This document shows positions 1 through 8,791 of a DNA stretch of 64,000 nucleotides, piece after piece. Source of the DNA: Actinokineospora auranticolor. GTDB taxonomy: Bacteria; Actinomycetota; Actinomycetes; Mycobacteriales; Pseudonocardiaceae. Under the pieces are notes generated by a model. That model saw only the letters and a program-made list of their open reading frames with translations, ran no database searches and was not told the origin of the DNA. The translations under genes and the position numbers were made by a program. The first letter of the stretch is position 1; every line of letters starts with the position of its first letter. Location: contig NZ_PTIX01000019.1 in NCBI RefSeq assembly GCF_002934265.1, positions 1-64,000 on the forward strand. The letters run 5' to 3'.

Positions 1-2
1 AC

Positions 3-143
3 TCCATCCGTGTCGTGGTCGAACGCGCCATCGCCCAACTCAAGACCTGGCGTGTTCTCCACACCGACTACCGGCGACCCATCAACACCTTCGCCAACAC
101 CATCTCGGCCGTTATAGGACTCTACTTCTACGCCGCTGAATAA
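3..143 (+). CDS. DDE-type transposase, C-terminal fragment (cut by window edge)
   Basis: The window opens inside an ORF whose last 46 codons end at TAA 141-143. The visible residues (VVVERAIAQLKTWRVL, then a Tyr/Phe-rich tail ending in YFYAAE) match the last catalytic helix and tail of IS5-family/DDE_Tnp_4 transposases, where the E of VERAIAQLK is the third acidic residue. Whether the upstream part is intact cannot be seen. No terminal inverted repeat was recognised in the 128 bases after the stop. It marks a mobile-DNA boundary beside the conflict locus that follows. Confidence 0.7.
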   Translation, partial: SIRVVVERAIAQLKTWRVLHTDYRRPINTFANTISAVIGLYFYAAE

Positions 144-271
144 GCCTCTGTGGACAACCCGAAATCGGCTGGGCACAGATGGAGGCGCGTGAGGTCGGGA
201 GGTGCAGAGGACCAGGGCATGCGCGCACAGGCGGCGCGGGAGTCGAGAGTGGTGCGAGGGCTGGGAGCGGG

Positions 272-3200
272 TCAGGGCGTGCGGGGGTTGAGGGCGTGGT
301 GCAGTAGGTCCGTGTAGGCCCACCGAGCAAGTTTGGGCAGGGATCGGTCGTGGAGCCGGTTCTTCAGCCAGTCCGCGACGGGAGTGGGTGGGGTGGTCAG
401 CCAGTGGTCCAGCAGGTTGTACGCGGCCGTTCGGTACGGGTCCGCGGTGAGGTCCGCCGTCCGGATGAGCTGCCAGTCGCCCAGGTAGGCCAGGGCCAGG
501 AGCCTTGCCCGTTCCACATCCGGGTGTCGGTCCGGAACCGCCAGGTAGTACCGGACCTCACCGATGTCGGCCCCCGTCTCCCGAGCCCGACGAGCAAGGT
601 GGCCCAGCACCAGCAGCACATCCGCCCGCGGCGAGTTGGCGACCGGCCCCCGGGCCGCGTCAACGCGCGGGACCGGGGCGACTTCGGTTTCCTCCGCCAA
701 GTCCAGGATCCGCGGCAAAGCTTCGTGCAGACCGGCAGTGGCAACCGCTCGCGCCCACTCGGGGGTGGCGGGCATGCCCAAGAGGCGGGCGCGCGCCGGT
801 GGGCTGAAGTGGTGACGAGGGCCCGGAGAAGCTGTGTGCAGGAAGCCACGTGTAGCGAGGGAGACCATGGCGGCATAGGCCGATTCGTCGTCCAGGCAGA
901 GCAGTTCGTCCAGTTCCCGGTACGCCCCCTGAACCCGGGTGATGGCCGACAACCACGGCCACCTATGGCGTTCCGGAACACCACGAGCAGCCAAGGCATC
1001 CGTCGCCCGGGCAGCGAGTTCGACCCCCTCCCGGTGATCGAGCTCGTAGATCGCCACCAGCAACGCCGACAGCCCCTCCATCTGGTTCGACCGCACCTCG
1101 GCGAGCACCCGCAGGAACAGCTTCCGGCCCGCGTCGAGCGACGTCTCGTGGATCGCCGCCGCGGCCACCAGCAGCCAGTCATCCGGGGCGTCGGGCGGGG
1201 TTTCGCGGACCAACCTCCCCGGCTCCGAGCGGAAAAGGCGGTAGGCGACGCTGAACGGATCGCGCCCCATGGGCAGGAACCGCTCCGGTACACCGCCGAC
1301 GGTGAGGTCGAAGGCGAAGCACTTCCGCAGACGCCAGCCGGTCGACTTGCGGTCGACCAACCCCTCCACCAACCGCGCGCGTTCCTTCCGGGCCGCGCGG
1401 ATCTCCGGAACCGTGCAGAGGGTGGGCAGCGCGGCCTCCACCTCCGCCAAGCGCCGTTCCCCCGCGTGCGCGTAGGCGTCGCTGAACTCCGGCGGGGGTT
1501 TCACGCCGAGGTCGAGGAGCGTGTCGAAGGCGAGGGAAACCAGGGACCACGACTTCGCGGACGTGACCAGTTCCGCCAGGTACAACTCGTACCCGCGCAG
1601 GCGCCCGGTCGCGACCACGCTGATGGCCACCTCCGTGACCTCGGACGCGGGCTCCATCAACACCTTGTGCACGGCACTGTCCAGCTCACCACCGACCGCG
1701 CTCAACGCCTGGAGGGCGGCGCACCGGCCGGTGGCGTCGACCTCGGTATCAGTCGCCACCCCGAGCAGCACCGCCACCTGCGGCTCCGGCAGTTCGGTCA
1801 GCGCCTCCGCGGCTTGGCGGCGTTGGGTCGGTGAGGCGTCGGCGTCCCTGAGGACGCGTTCCACGGCGTGGGTGAACGCGGTTCCGTCGGCGCGGGAGAG
1901 GGTGATCAGGTTGGCGGCGAAGACCGGGTCGTGGTCGGTGCAGAAGTCGACGACGGTGCCGATGGTGACCGCGGGCACGTCCGGCATGATCGCCAGCAGT
2001 TGCAGCACGTCGCGCTCCGGCTCCTTGGCCAGGTACTCCCGCAGGGTCCGCTGGTCGGCGCCGACCAGCGACTTGGCCGCGTCGTAGAGCCAGTGCTCCT
2101 CGTCGGTGGAGTCGAGGACGGCCATCGGCACGGGCAGCGGCTGCGGCATCCCGGAGTTGCGCACGTACCCCGCCAACCGCACCAGCCACACCGGTCGGCC
2201 GACGCCGATGGACCGCCACTGCGCCCGCTTGAGCAGCCTGCCGACGAGCCGCGCTATCTCGTCGCGGGTGTAGCGGCTGCCGCGCAGCAGGCTCGACAGG
2301 AACTCCAGGATCGTCGCCGCGTCCAGCTCGTGCAGCTCGTGCACCTCGCCCAGGTCGTCCAGCGCGGTCTGGGTGCACAGCACCCACCCCAGCGCCGGGT
2401 ACCTGGCGCGGTAGCCGGTGAGCACCGGCACGTCCGACTTGGTCACCTCGTCGACGATCAGCCGGACCGCGCCCAGGGCGAACGCCTGCTCGGCCACCGA
2501 CTCCAGCCCGGTCCCGGCGAGCAGCGCGGCGGGCGCCAGGCCGAGTTCGCCGGGGGCCAGCGACACCGGCAGGTACCGGGCGATCCGGCTGTCGAGGACC
2601 GAGTACGCGGTCTGGTAGGCCAGTTCGGTGGCCACGGCCGTCTTCCCGCTGCCCGAAGGACCGACCAGTTGGACGTCCCGTTGGGGCAGGACCTTGTCCG
2701 GGTTGACGTTGAGCTTGTTGACGAACCCGTCGTGCGCGTTGCGCAGCTCCAGCACCCTCGACCGGGCGTAGGCGCCGCAGCGCTCGAAGACGAGCCTGCC
2801 CGCGATCCGGACGAGGACCTTCGCCTCGTGCGGGTGCGGTGTCCGCCGCAGCCGCAGGGCGTCGGTCAACCGGACCACCAGTCGGACGGCCTCGTCGTCG
2901 GTGAACGGGAGCAACTCCCCGAGTCCGTCCAGCGCCGTCCCCAGGTCCTCCGGATCCCAGTGGCGGAACGGGTTGTCCCCGTCCAACCACTCGGCGGACG
3001 CCCCCGCCACGGCCGCGGACAGCCGCAGCTTCCGCGCCGTCTGGACCGGTTCCGCCCACTTCATCGTCCGGTGCGCGGCCAGGAACAGGGCCCGGTGGTA
3101 CTCGTCGCGCCAGCGCTGGGCGGACTTGTCCGGGTGGCAGCGGTGACCGTTGCGGCGCACGGTGAACAGCACCCGGAACGCCGTGGCCAGCTCCTCGCCG

Positions 3201-4342
3201 ACCAGGTCCGCGCACAACCCGTCCGCTTCCAGCCCGAGGTCGAGCAGCGCGGTGGCCAGGCCGAGGACCCGGTGCAGCCGCAGCAGCGCCCGCGGGTCGT
3301 GGTCGGCCAGGACGTCCCGGGTGAGACCGATCTCCAGCCAGGCGAAGTCCGACTGCTGCGGGCGCCGCTCGCGGGCCCGGGCGTAGTCGATCAGGTAGGA
3401 CTTGGTACCGGAAAGCATGATGTTGCGCGGGTTGAGGTCACCGTGGGAGTTGGCGTAGACCCGACCCGGCAGCTCTTCGGTGAGGATCCTGGCCAGCGGG
3501 GTGAAGGGGTCGGCGTAGACCAGTTCGGTCTCGGCCACCCGCGCGCGGGTGGCCGCGCCGCGCACGGCCGTGATGTGACCGGTGTTGAGCGTGTGCTCGC
3601 CGAGGAGCCGCACCCGGATGTGCTCGCCCACGCCGAGCACGCGGTCGCCGCGCACCGCCATGCGCAGCCGGGACAGGCCGATCCGCTCCCCGACCGCCAG
3701 GTCGTCCGGGCCGCCGCAGGAGCGGAGCAGGATCTCGTCGTCCGGGACGTGCTCCGCGCGCGGGAGGTCGTCCACCTCGACCGTCAGGTTGGGACCCAGC
3801 CCGGTGTTCAGCTCCCGCAGGGAGGACGCGTGCTCGACCACCGCGTACCGGTGCTGGAACACGTTCACCGCGCCGCGCAGCACCTGGTCCAGCACCTCGA
3901 CCGCGGTGTGGTCGCCGGTGCGGACGGCCTCCGCCACGACCTCCTCCAGCACCCGCACGTCACCGACGTTCCCGGCGAACTGGCCGACGTGCGCGTAGAC
4001 CACCGCCGCCAGGTCGTCGTCGGCTTCCTCGCCGGTCAGGGAAGTCGCCTCTATCGGCGCGCAGAAGGCGTTGGTGAAGGGCCGGACCAGGCGGTCGTAC
4101 GCCTCCCACTCGGCGCGCAGCACCCGGGCCGCGTCCACCTTCACCACGTGCGTGATCGCGCTCGTGTCCCCGTGCGCGCGCACCTGCGCCACGAACGCGC
4201 CGCTCAGACCGCCGCCCAGCGGGCGCACGAACTCCACGAGGTCGACCTGGTGCGGCCACCGGATGCGCCGCACCACCGAGCGGATCTCGGCGGATTTGCG
4301 CACCGGTAGGGCGATGCCGTCGAAGGTAACCTCGGTGGCCAC
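272..4342 (-). CDS. kinase-like domain (TCAD9-type) + STAND/AAA NTPase + repeat-domain protein
   Basis: A 1356-residue multidomain protein. Residues 40-330 resemble a kinase/aminoglycoside-phosphotransferase fold: Gly-rich loop GGGLSGAF (43-50), candidate Lys68, catalytic-loop motif HGDLNPRN (300-307) and LIDYARA (317-323), as in the ternary-complex-associated domain 9 of actinobacterial conflict systems. Residues 555-760 form a STAND-type NTPase with Walker A GPSGSGKT (561-568) and Walker B RLIVDEV (near 627-633). The C-terminal half is helical and HEAT/TPR-like, as in the sensor arm of STAND proteins. The ATG at 4342 is 26 bp from the divergent next gene, so the two probably share a control region. 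Predicted role: NTP-dependent signal sensor or switch. The kinase-like domain keeps its key motifs, so it may be active. The domain family assignment comes from motif reading only. Confidence 0.75.
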   Translation of the reverse strand: MATEVTFDGIALPVRKSAEIRSVVRRIRWPHQVDLVEFVRPLGGGLSGAFVAQVRAHGDTSAITHVVKVDAARVLRAEWEAYDRLVRPFTNAFCAPIEATSLTGEEADDDLAAVVYAHVGQFAGNVGDVRVLEEVVAEAVRTGDHTAVEVLDQVLRGAVNVFQHRYAVVEHASSLRELNTGLGPNLTVEVDDLPRAEHVPDDEILLRSCGGPDDLAVGERIGLSRLRMAVRGDRVLGVGEHIRVRLLGEHTLNTGHITAVRGAATRARVAETELVYADPFTPLARILTEELPGRVYANSHGDLNPRNIMLSGTKSYLIDYARARERRPQQSDFAWLEIGLTRDVLADHDPRALLRLHRVLGLATALLDLGLEADGLCADLVGEELATAFRVLFTVRRNGHRCHPDKSAQRWRDEYHRALFLAAHRTMKWAEPVQTARKLRLSAAVAGASAEWLDGDNPFRHWDPEDLGTALDGLGELLPFTDDEAVRLVVRLTDALRLRRTPHPHEAKVLVRIAGRLVFERCGAYARSRVLELRNAHDGFVNKLNVNPDKVLPQRDVQLVGPSGSGKTAVATELAYQTAYSVLDSRIARYLPVSLAPGELGLAPAALLAGTGLESVAEQAFALGAVRLIVDEVTKSDVPVLTGYRARYPALGWVLCTQTALDDLGEVHELHELDAATILEFLSSLLRGSRYTRDEIARLVGRLLKRAQWRSIGVGRPVWLVRLAGYVRNSGMPQPLPVPMAVLDSTDEEHWLYDAAKSLVGADQRTLREYLAKEPERDVLQLLAIMPDVPAVTIGTVVDFCTDHDPVFAANLITLSRADGTAFTHAVERVLRDADASPTQRRQAAEALTELPEPQVAVLLGVATDTEVDATGRCAALQALSAVGGELDSAVHKVLMEPASEVTEVAISVVATGRLRGYELYLAELVTSAKSWSLVSLAFDTLLDLGVKPPPEFSDAYAHAGERRLAEVEAALPTLCTVPEIRAARKERARLVEGLVDRKSTGWRLRKCFAFDLTVGGVPERFLPMGRDPFSVAYRLFRSEPGRLVRETPPDAPDDWLLVAAAAIHETSLDAGRKLFLRVLAEVRSNQMEGLSALLVAIYELDHREGVELAARATDALAARGVPERHRWPWLSAITRVQGAYRELDELLCLDDESAYAAMVSLATRGFLHTASPGPRHHFSPPARARLLGMPATPEWARAVATAGLHEALPRILDLAEETEVAPVPRVDAARGPVANSPRADVLLVLGHLARRARETGADIGEVRYYLAVPDRHPDVERARLLALAYLGDWQLIRTADLTADPYRTAAYNLLDHWLTTPPTPVADWLKNRLHDRSLPKLARWAYTDLLHHALNPRTP

Positions 4343-4368
4343 GGTGGCGGCTCCTCTCGGAGGTTCGG

Positions 4369-4788
4369 GTGACGCGTGATGACGAGCGCCAGTGGGGCGC
4401 GGTGTGCGCCGAGGTGCCGACCCTCGACGAGCGGGCGCGGCACTTCGGGCGGTGGCGGCGGTTCACCGAGTTGCTGGCGCGGACCCGGGCGGGGGACGCG
4501 GTCTCGGTGTGGGAGTGGCGGGAGCTGGCCGATGAACTCGGCCAACTCCATGCCGAGGAAACACGTTACGTCGGCAGGCAGCCCACGGGGAAACCTTTCC
4601 CCGCAGCGGATTCCCGGGCGGTCGAGCCCGGAACGGCCGCACGGGCACCGGTTCCCGAGCAGTTCGCCTGCCCCGTGGCGCGGTGCGACCGGATAGCGGG
4701 CGCGGTGTCCACTCCGGCGCCCCGTTGTCAATTGCAGGACAAAGCGATGCGGTCGGTCCGCCTCGGCGGTGGGCCTGTGCCAGGCTGA
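4369..4788 (+). CDS. small protein with C-terminal zinc-ribbon-like motif
   Basis: A 139-residue protein starting at GTG 4369, behind the Shine-Dalgarno-like GGAGG of 4359-4363. The N-terminal half is helical and charged. The C-terminus carries CPVARCDR followed about 14 residues later by PRC and a KAM motif, a CPx3C...C pattern seen in small actinobacterial proteins that accompany STAND, CHAT and trypsin conflict genes. It lies divergent from the STAND gene and 4 bp before the NUDIX gene, so co-transcription with the latter is likely. Only three Cys are visible in the motif, so metal binding is uncertain. Function unknown; it could be an adaptor between sensor and effector. Confidence 0.55.
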   Translation: MTRDDERQWGAVCAEVPTLDERARHFGRWRRFTELLARTRAGDAVSVWEWRELADELGQLHAEETRYVGRQPTGKPFPAADSRAVEPGTAARAPVPEQFACPVARCDRIAGAVSTPAPRCQLQDKAMRSVRLGGGPVPG

Positions 4789-4792
4789 CCGG

Positions 4793-5485
4793 GTGCCCGA
4801 TTCCCCGCACGCCCTCGATCCCCGGCGGCTGGTGCGGGTGTCCATGAGCGTGCTCCTGCGCATCCGCGAGGACGAGCGGTTCGTGCTGTTCCACGCCGCG
4901 TCGCGGCCCGGGTCCTTCGGGCCGCCCGGCGGGGTGGTCAAGTACTTCCCGCCCGCCGCCGCCGTGCTCGACGCCCTGGGGTTCCAGGAGGAACGGCCCC
5001 GGCACGACGGCGACCGCGACACCAAGCGCGCGGACCTGCGGGGCTTCCTGCCGACCACGTGCCTGCGGGACTTCCTGCACTGGTTCGACTCCGGCGCCTA
5101 CCGGGAGACCGCCGAGGAGTGCCTGGAGCGGGAGCTGGTCGAGGAGCTCACCGAGGTCGACCTGCGGCGGCTGGTGCCCGGGGTGACCAGCCTGGACCAC
5201 CGGTACGTCCGGACCGTCTCGGAAGGCCCGCACGAGGTGCCCGGCAAGCCCTACCGCCAGTACCGGCGGTTCGTCGTGCACGACGCGGTCGCCGCGAACG
5301 CCACCGCGCTGCGGTTGGTGCGCGAGCTGGTGGCCGCGGGCGACGACCCCGGGCAGTCGCTGGTGGTGACCACCGGCCGGGACAGCATCGTGCACGGGCG
5401 GCACGGCCCGGTGCTGGTCGCGCCGCAGAGCGCGTTGCTGGTCGGCGCCCGGCGGATCCTGCCGGACGTGCCGCCGATGCGCTGA
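4793..5485 (+). CDS. SMODS-associated-type NUDIX domain protein
   Basis: 230 residues, with a GTG start at 4793 chosen because the longer form overlaps the upstream gene. The Nudix region reads GPPGGVVKYF, then WFDSGAYRETAEECLERELV and the EEL that completes an E-x7-REL-x-EE box; the leading Gly of the classical Nudix box is Asp here. The combination of PxGGVxKYF, an LRxFLP segment and a WF...RE...RELxEEL block is the pattern of the Sa_NUDIX family, described as a probable nucleotide or nucleotide-derivative sensor in SMODS/CBASS-like networks. In the same operon are the small Cys-containing protein and a cyclase-like protein. Catalysis versus pure ligand binding cannot be decided from the sequence. 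Confidence 0.65.
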   Translation: MPDSPHALDPRRLVRVSMSVLLRIREDERFVLFHAASRPGSFGPPGGVVKYFPPAAAVLDALGFQEERPRHDGDRDTKRADLRGFLPTTCLRDFLHWFDSGAYRETAEECLERELVEELTEVDLRRLVPGVTSLDHRYVRTVSEGPHEVPGKPYRQYRRFVVHDAVAANATALRLVRELVAAGDDPGQSLVVTTGRDSIVHGRHGPVLVAPQSALLVGARRILPDVPPMR

Positions 5486-5503
5486 CGGAGAGGGGATTCG
5501 GGC

Positions 5504-6634
5504 ATGGTGGACCTGGTGTCGCCCAGGCTGCTCGGCAACGTCGAGCACCGCACCCCCGAGGTCGCCGCCGTACCCGACCCGCGGCCCGCGGCACCGGGGT
5601 ACGGGCTGGTGCGGGTGTGCTTCGGCTTCCGCCTCGACGGCGCCACCCGGCGGTCCCGGTTCGTCGCGGCCTACCTGCGGGCCGCACTGGACGACCCCGG
5701 GATCACCGCGGCGGAGCTGTGGGCGGAGACGATCCCCGCGACCGGTGGGACGGCCGCGGTGTCCACCCTGTCCACCGGGGCGATCAGCTGGCTGGTCGGC
5801 CAACCGGAGGGCGACCGGCCGATCCCCGCCGAGTGCCTGGCGCACGCCGTGCTCCAGGTCCCCCTCGGCGCGGAGGTCCTCTCCGGGGTGTTGCGGGTGG
5901 ACGTCTCGACGACCGCGCCGACCGGTGTCCCCCTCGGCGGCCCGCGCCGCGAGCACGCCAGCTCCGCGGCGGGCCACCGCTTCGCCGTCCCGCTGCCCCC
6001 GGGCTGGGACGACGTCGCCCGCCCGGTCGCGGTGGCCCCCGAGCAGGGCAGGCGCCGACCGGGCAGACCCGCGGTCCGGCTCTGCTACGCCGCCGACATC
6101 GAGCGGTTCCGCCGGTTCAGCGGCACGGCCGCCGAGCGCGCGCAGACGCGGTTCTTCGCCGTCCTGGCCGAGGCGCGGCGGCGGGCGGGTGTGGACGACC
6201 GGTCGGTGGAGCTGCAGGGCAGCGGCGACGGCCAGTTCGCGGTGCTGGCCCCCGGGGTGGACGAGTCGGTGGTGGTGCCCGCGTTCGTGGAGGGGCTGCG
6301 GTCCGCGCTGCGCGAGCTCAACGCTGACCTCAACGACCACGCCCGGCTGCGGCTGCGGGTCGCGCTGCACCGCGGCCACCTGGTGCCCAGCGACGGCGGC
6401 GCGTCCGGTGACGTGCCGATCGCCATCCACCGGCTGCTCGACAGCCACGAGCTGCGCGCGGCCCTGGCGGGTGCCCAGGACGCGCAGTTCGCGCTGATCG
6501 TGCCGGACGTGCTCTACCGGGAGATCGTGCGGCCGCGCTACGGCTCGCTGGACCCGGCGGAGTTCAGCCCGGTGCAGGCCACGGTGCCCGCCAAGGAGTT
6601 CAGCGACCATGCCTGGATTCACCTGGCGCGCTGA
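5504..6634 (+). CDS. nucleotide-cyclase-like domain protein with a separate N-terminal domain
   Basis: 376 residues, ATG at 5504, 18 bp after the NUDIX gene and behind GGAGAGGGG. The C-terminal half (from about residue 185) is laid out like a class III cyclase: a first strand with LCYAADIERFRRF, then GSGDGQFAVL, then RLRLRVALHRG and a long tail. The Asp of the first strand and the GDG turn match the metal-binding positions of active cyclases, but the purine-selecting and transition-state residues could not be confirmed. The N-terminal half is a separate globular domain of unknown type. Its 3' end overlaps the convergent CHAT gene by 16 bp. Likely part of the signalling layer of the locus; it may be a cyclase, a degenerate sensor or a scaffold. 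Confidence 0.55.
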   Translation: MVDLVSPRLLGNVEHRTPEVAAVPDPRPAAPGYGLVRVCFGFRLDGATRRSRFVAAYLRAALDDPGITAAELWAETIPATGGTAAVSTLSTGAISWLVGQPEGDRPIPAECLAHAVLQVPLGAEVLSGVLRVDVSTTAPTGVPLGGPRREHASSAAGHRFAVPLPPGWDDVARPVAVAPEQGRRRPGRPAVRLCYAADIERFRRFSGTAAERAQTRFFAVLAEARRRAGVDDRSVELQGSGDGQFAVLAPGVDESVVVPAFVEGLRSALRELNADLNDHARLRLRVALHRGHLVPSDGGASGDVPIAIHRLLDSHELRAALAGAQDAQFALIVPDVLYREIVRPRYGSLDPAEFSPVQATVPAKEFSDHAWIHLAR

Positions 6635-8079
6635 CCGCCGACGTACAGCCGCGGCAGGTCGCTCTCCGCCGAGTGGTAGGGGTGCATGGCCATCAGCGTG
6701 AGCCCGCTCTCGAAGGCCGCCTCGACGCCGTCACCCGCCGCGTAGGCCATGTAGAAGCCGGTGCTGAAGTCGATGGCCAGCCGGTCGTTGACCCGGCCCG
6801 CGAGCCCGACGGCGAACCCGATGCGCGTGGACACCGCCCGCGCCAGCGGTTCGCTGTGGCAGGCGTTGACCACCACGCCGCCGATCACGTCGGCGTGGGC
6901 GCGGAACAACCGGGCCACCCCCTCGGCGGGCACCCGGACCGCGCCGCCCGACGGGTTCTCCAGCAGCAGGTCGCCGTCGGCGTAGCCGTGCCCGCTGAAG
7001 TGCACCAGCGACGGCCGCGCGTCCCGCACGGCGCGCATCAGCTCGACGCTGGTCACCGCCACCCGGGAGTCCAGCGCGAACCGGTCCCGCTGCCGGGACA
7101 GCCGCAGCTCGTGGCGGATCGCGTTGTACTCGCCCTCCCAGTCCAGCACGGGCACGTCGTCGTTGTCCGGGCTGGCGTTGAGGAACAGGATCCGCACCGG
7201 CTCGTCGGCGGTCTCCGCCCGCGGCTGCCCGGCGTTGACCTTGAACTCCTGCTCGTCGCGCCAGACCCGGCCCGCCGCGGCCACCCGGGTCCGCACCCGG
7301 ACCGGCAGCGCGCCGGTGTCGGTGACGTGCACGGGCACCTCGAACGAGCCGTGCCCGCCGACCTCGATCGGCGGCAACCGCCGCCACTGCGGGCCGTCGT
7401 GCCGGAACGGTCCCTCGACGCGCACCTCGACCCCGTCGAGCGCGCAGTCGCCGACGTTGTCCACCCGCCCGCAGAGATTGTCCCAAGTGGACACGCGAAC
7501 GGCCTCGGTGCGCAGTGTCGCGCGCCAGGCCGGTTCGGCGGCCGCGGGTTCCGGTTCGGTGGCCCGCAGCTCGAGGCTGAGGTCGTCGACGTACCGGGAG
7601 TCGCCGAAGCGGTCGCGGTAGGTGAAGTTGACCGCGCGGGCGTGCCACCGGCCGGGTTCGGTCGCGCGTACCAGCACCTTGCGCACCACCTCCTGCCCGG
7701 GGCCGAGCCGGAACTCCTCCACCCACGCCGGCCCGCGCAGCAGCTGGACCTGGTGCGGGAACCGGAGTTTCACCAGGACGTTGGTGCAGGTGCCCGGTCC
7801 GGGGTTGCGCAGCCGCACGAACAGCTCGGTCTCCCGCCCCACGGCCAGCCCGGCGGGCTCCAGCGCCACCTCGATCACGTGGCCACCGGCTCGGCACCGA
7901 CTGGGGCGCGGTGGTCCCGGCGGTGCGGTCGGGACCCGGCGTCGCGGGGTTCGGACAAGGCGTTCCTCGGGGGCTTCTTCGAGCGCGGTCACCTGCGGTG
8001 GGACCCAGTGTGCAGAACCGGCTGCCGCGACCGCGCCCGCAGACGGGAAATGACCACGAAATGTCAGGTGGGCGACCAC
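6619..8079 (-). CDS. CHAT caspase-like peptidase with N-terminal beta-sandwich domains
   Basis: A CHAT-domain protein, counted here from GTG 8079 (486 residues). About residues 65-280 hold two Ig/CARDB-like beta-sandwich segments (for example FVRLRNPGPGTCTNVLVKL). Residues 295-486 are the peptidase: FSGHG with catalytic His364 and NACHS with catalytic Cys407, followed by IDFSTGFYMAYAAGDG as in bacterial CHAT proteases. Such proteases act as effectors cleaving host or gasdermin-like targets in NTPase- or nucleotide-triggered conflict systems. The start is uncertain: GTG 8079 has a poorly spaced ribosome site, and GTG 7878 (419 residues) would start at the first beta-strand. It lies 26 bp after the upstream cyclase-like gene. 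No obvious substrate gene such as a gasdermin was recognised nearby. Confidence 0.75.
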   Translation of the reverse strand: MVAHLTFRGHFPSAGAVAAAGSAHWVPPQVTALEEAPEERLVRTPRRRVPTAPPGPPRPSRCRAGGHVIEVALEPAGLAVGRETELFVRLRNPGPGTCTNVLVKLRFPHQVQLLRGPAWVEEFRLGPGQEVVRKVLVRATEPGRWHARAVNFTYRDRFGDSRYVDDLSLELRATEPEPAAAEPAWRATLRTEAVRVSTWDNLCGRVDNVGDCALDGVEVRVEGPFRHDGPQWRRLPPIEVGGHGSFEVPVHVTDTGALPVRVRTRVAAAGRVWRDEQEFKVNAGQPRAETADEPVRILFLNASPDNDDVPVLDWEGEYNAIRHELRLSRQRDRFALDSRVAVTSVELMRAVRDARPSLVHFSGHGYADGDLLLENPSGGAVRVPAEGVARLFRAHADVIGGVVVNACHSEPLARAVSTRIGFAVGLAGRVNDRLAIDFSTGFYMAYAAGDGVEAAFESGLTLMAMHPYHSAESDLPRLYVGGQRAR

Positions 8080-8105
8080 TTTCCGGCACGAATCCGGATT
8101 GGTCC

Positions 8106-8735
8106 TCAGTGGACGGTCTGGTCCGCGGCGGCCAGGGCGGTCGCGACCGGTTGCCAGCCGGGCGTCCACAGCCACGCGCGGTCGCAGAAGTCGGTGTGCG
8201 CGTCGCCGGTGAACGGGTGTTCACCGGAACCGCAGTCGTCCTGGGAGTTGCTGTGCCACAACAGGATCTCCCGCAGCCCGTCGACCCACCACGGGCAGGT
8301 CGGCACCCGGTCGGACAGCAGCAGTGCGAGCGTGGTGTCCGGAGCCTCGTCGAGCGCGTCGCGCAGCGCGCGGCTGCCGAGCAGCCGGATCGCCTGCGCC
8401 ACACCGGGTCCGAGGCAGGTGTCCGGGTCATCGACCAGGCCGCGGTGCAGCGCGACCCGCAGCCGCAGCCGGTCGCGGTCGGCGTTGTGCAGGCCCAGCG
8501 CCAGGTCCAGGGCCTGGGTGAACCGGTCGACCGCGGCGGGCACCGGGTCGGTCACCGGCAACAGGCCGACCTGGTGCGCGCCCACCGTCCGCCACACCGG
8601 TTCGCCGAGGTCGGCGCGCCGCGCGGCGTCGGCGAACACCTCGGTGGCGCGGAGCAGGCGGTCGCAGGTCGGGCCGGGGCCGTCGGCGGCCACGGCAACG
8701 CAGAGCCGGGGTGGCGCTGCGCCGTTCGGTGCCAT
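8106..8735 (-). CDS. degenerate nucleotide-cyclase-like protein
   Basis: 209 residues, ATG at 8735 with GGAAGG 11 bp upstream. It has the same layout as the C-terminal half of the protein at 5504-6634: a first strand LCVAVAADG, a core RLRLRVALHRG, and LALLLSDRV near the end. The metal-site equivalents have changed: the GDG turn is GAHQ here and the first-strand Asp is displaced, so catalysis is unlikely. It is followed by the CHAT gene 26 bp downstream and is probably co-transcribed with it. A reasonable reading is a non-catalytic sensor or adaptor paired with the more canonical homologue on the other strand; that is inference. Confidence 0.5.
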   Translation of the reverse strand: MAPNGAAPPRLCVAVAADGPGPTCDRLLRATEVFADAARRADLGEPVWRTVGAHQVGLLPVTDPVPAAVDRFTQALDLALGLHNADRDRLRLRVALHRGLVDDPDTCLGPGVAQAIRLLGSRALRDALDEAPDTTLALLLSDRVPTCPWWVDGLREILLWHSNSQDDCGSGEHPFTGDAHTDFCDRAWLWTPGWQPVATALAAADQTVH

Positions 8736-8791
8736 CAGTTGAGCCTTCCGTGTCGATCAGGGGGATGACCGACACTGTCCGACACTTCCGG

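Noticed and set aside
1868..4309. 813-codon open frame antisense to the STAND gene
   Set aside because: Low-complexity Gln/Arg/Val-rich reading, a mirror of the real gene, no domain or ribosome site.
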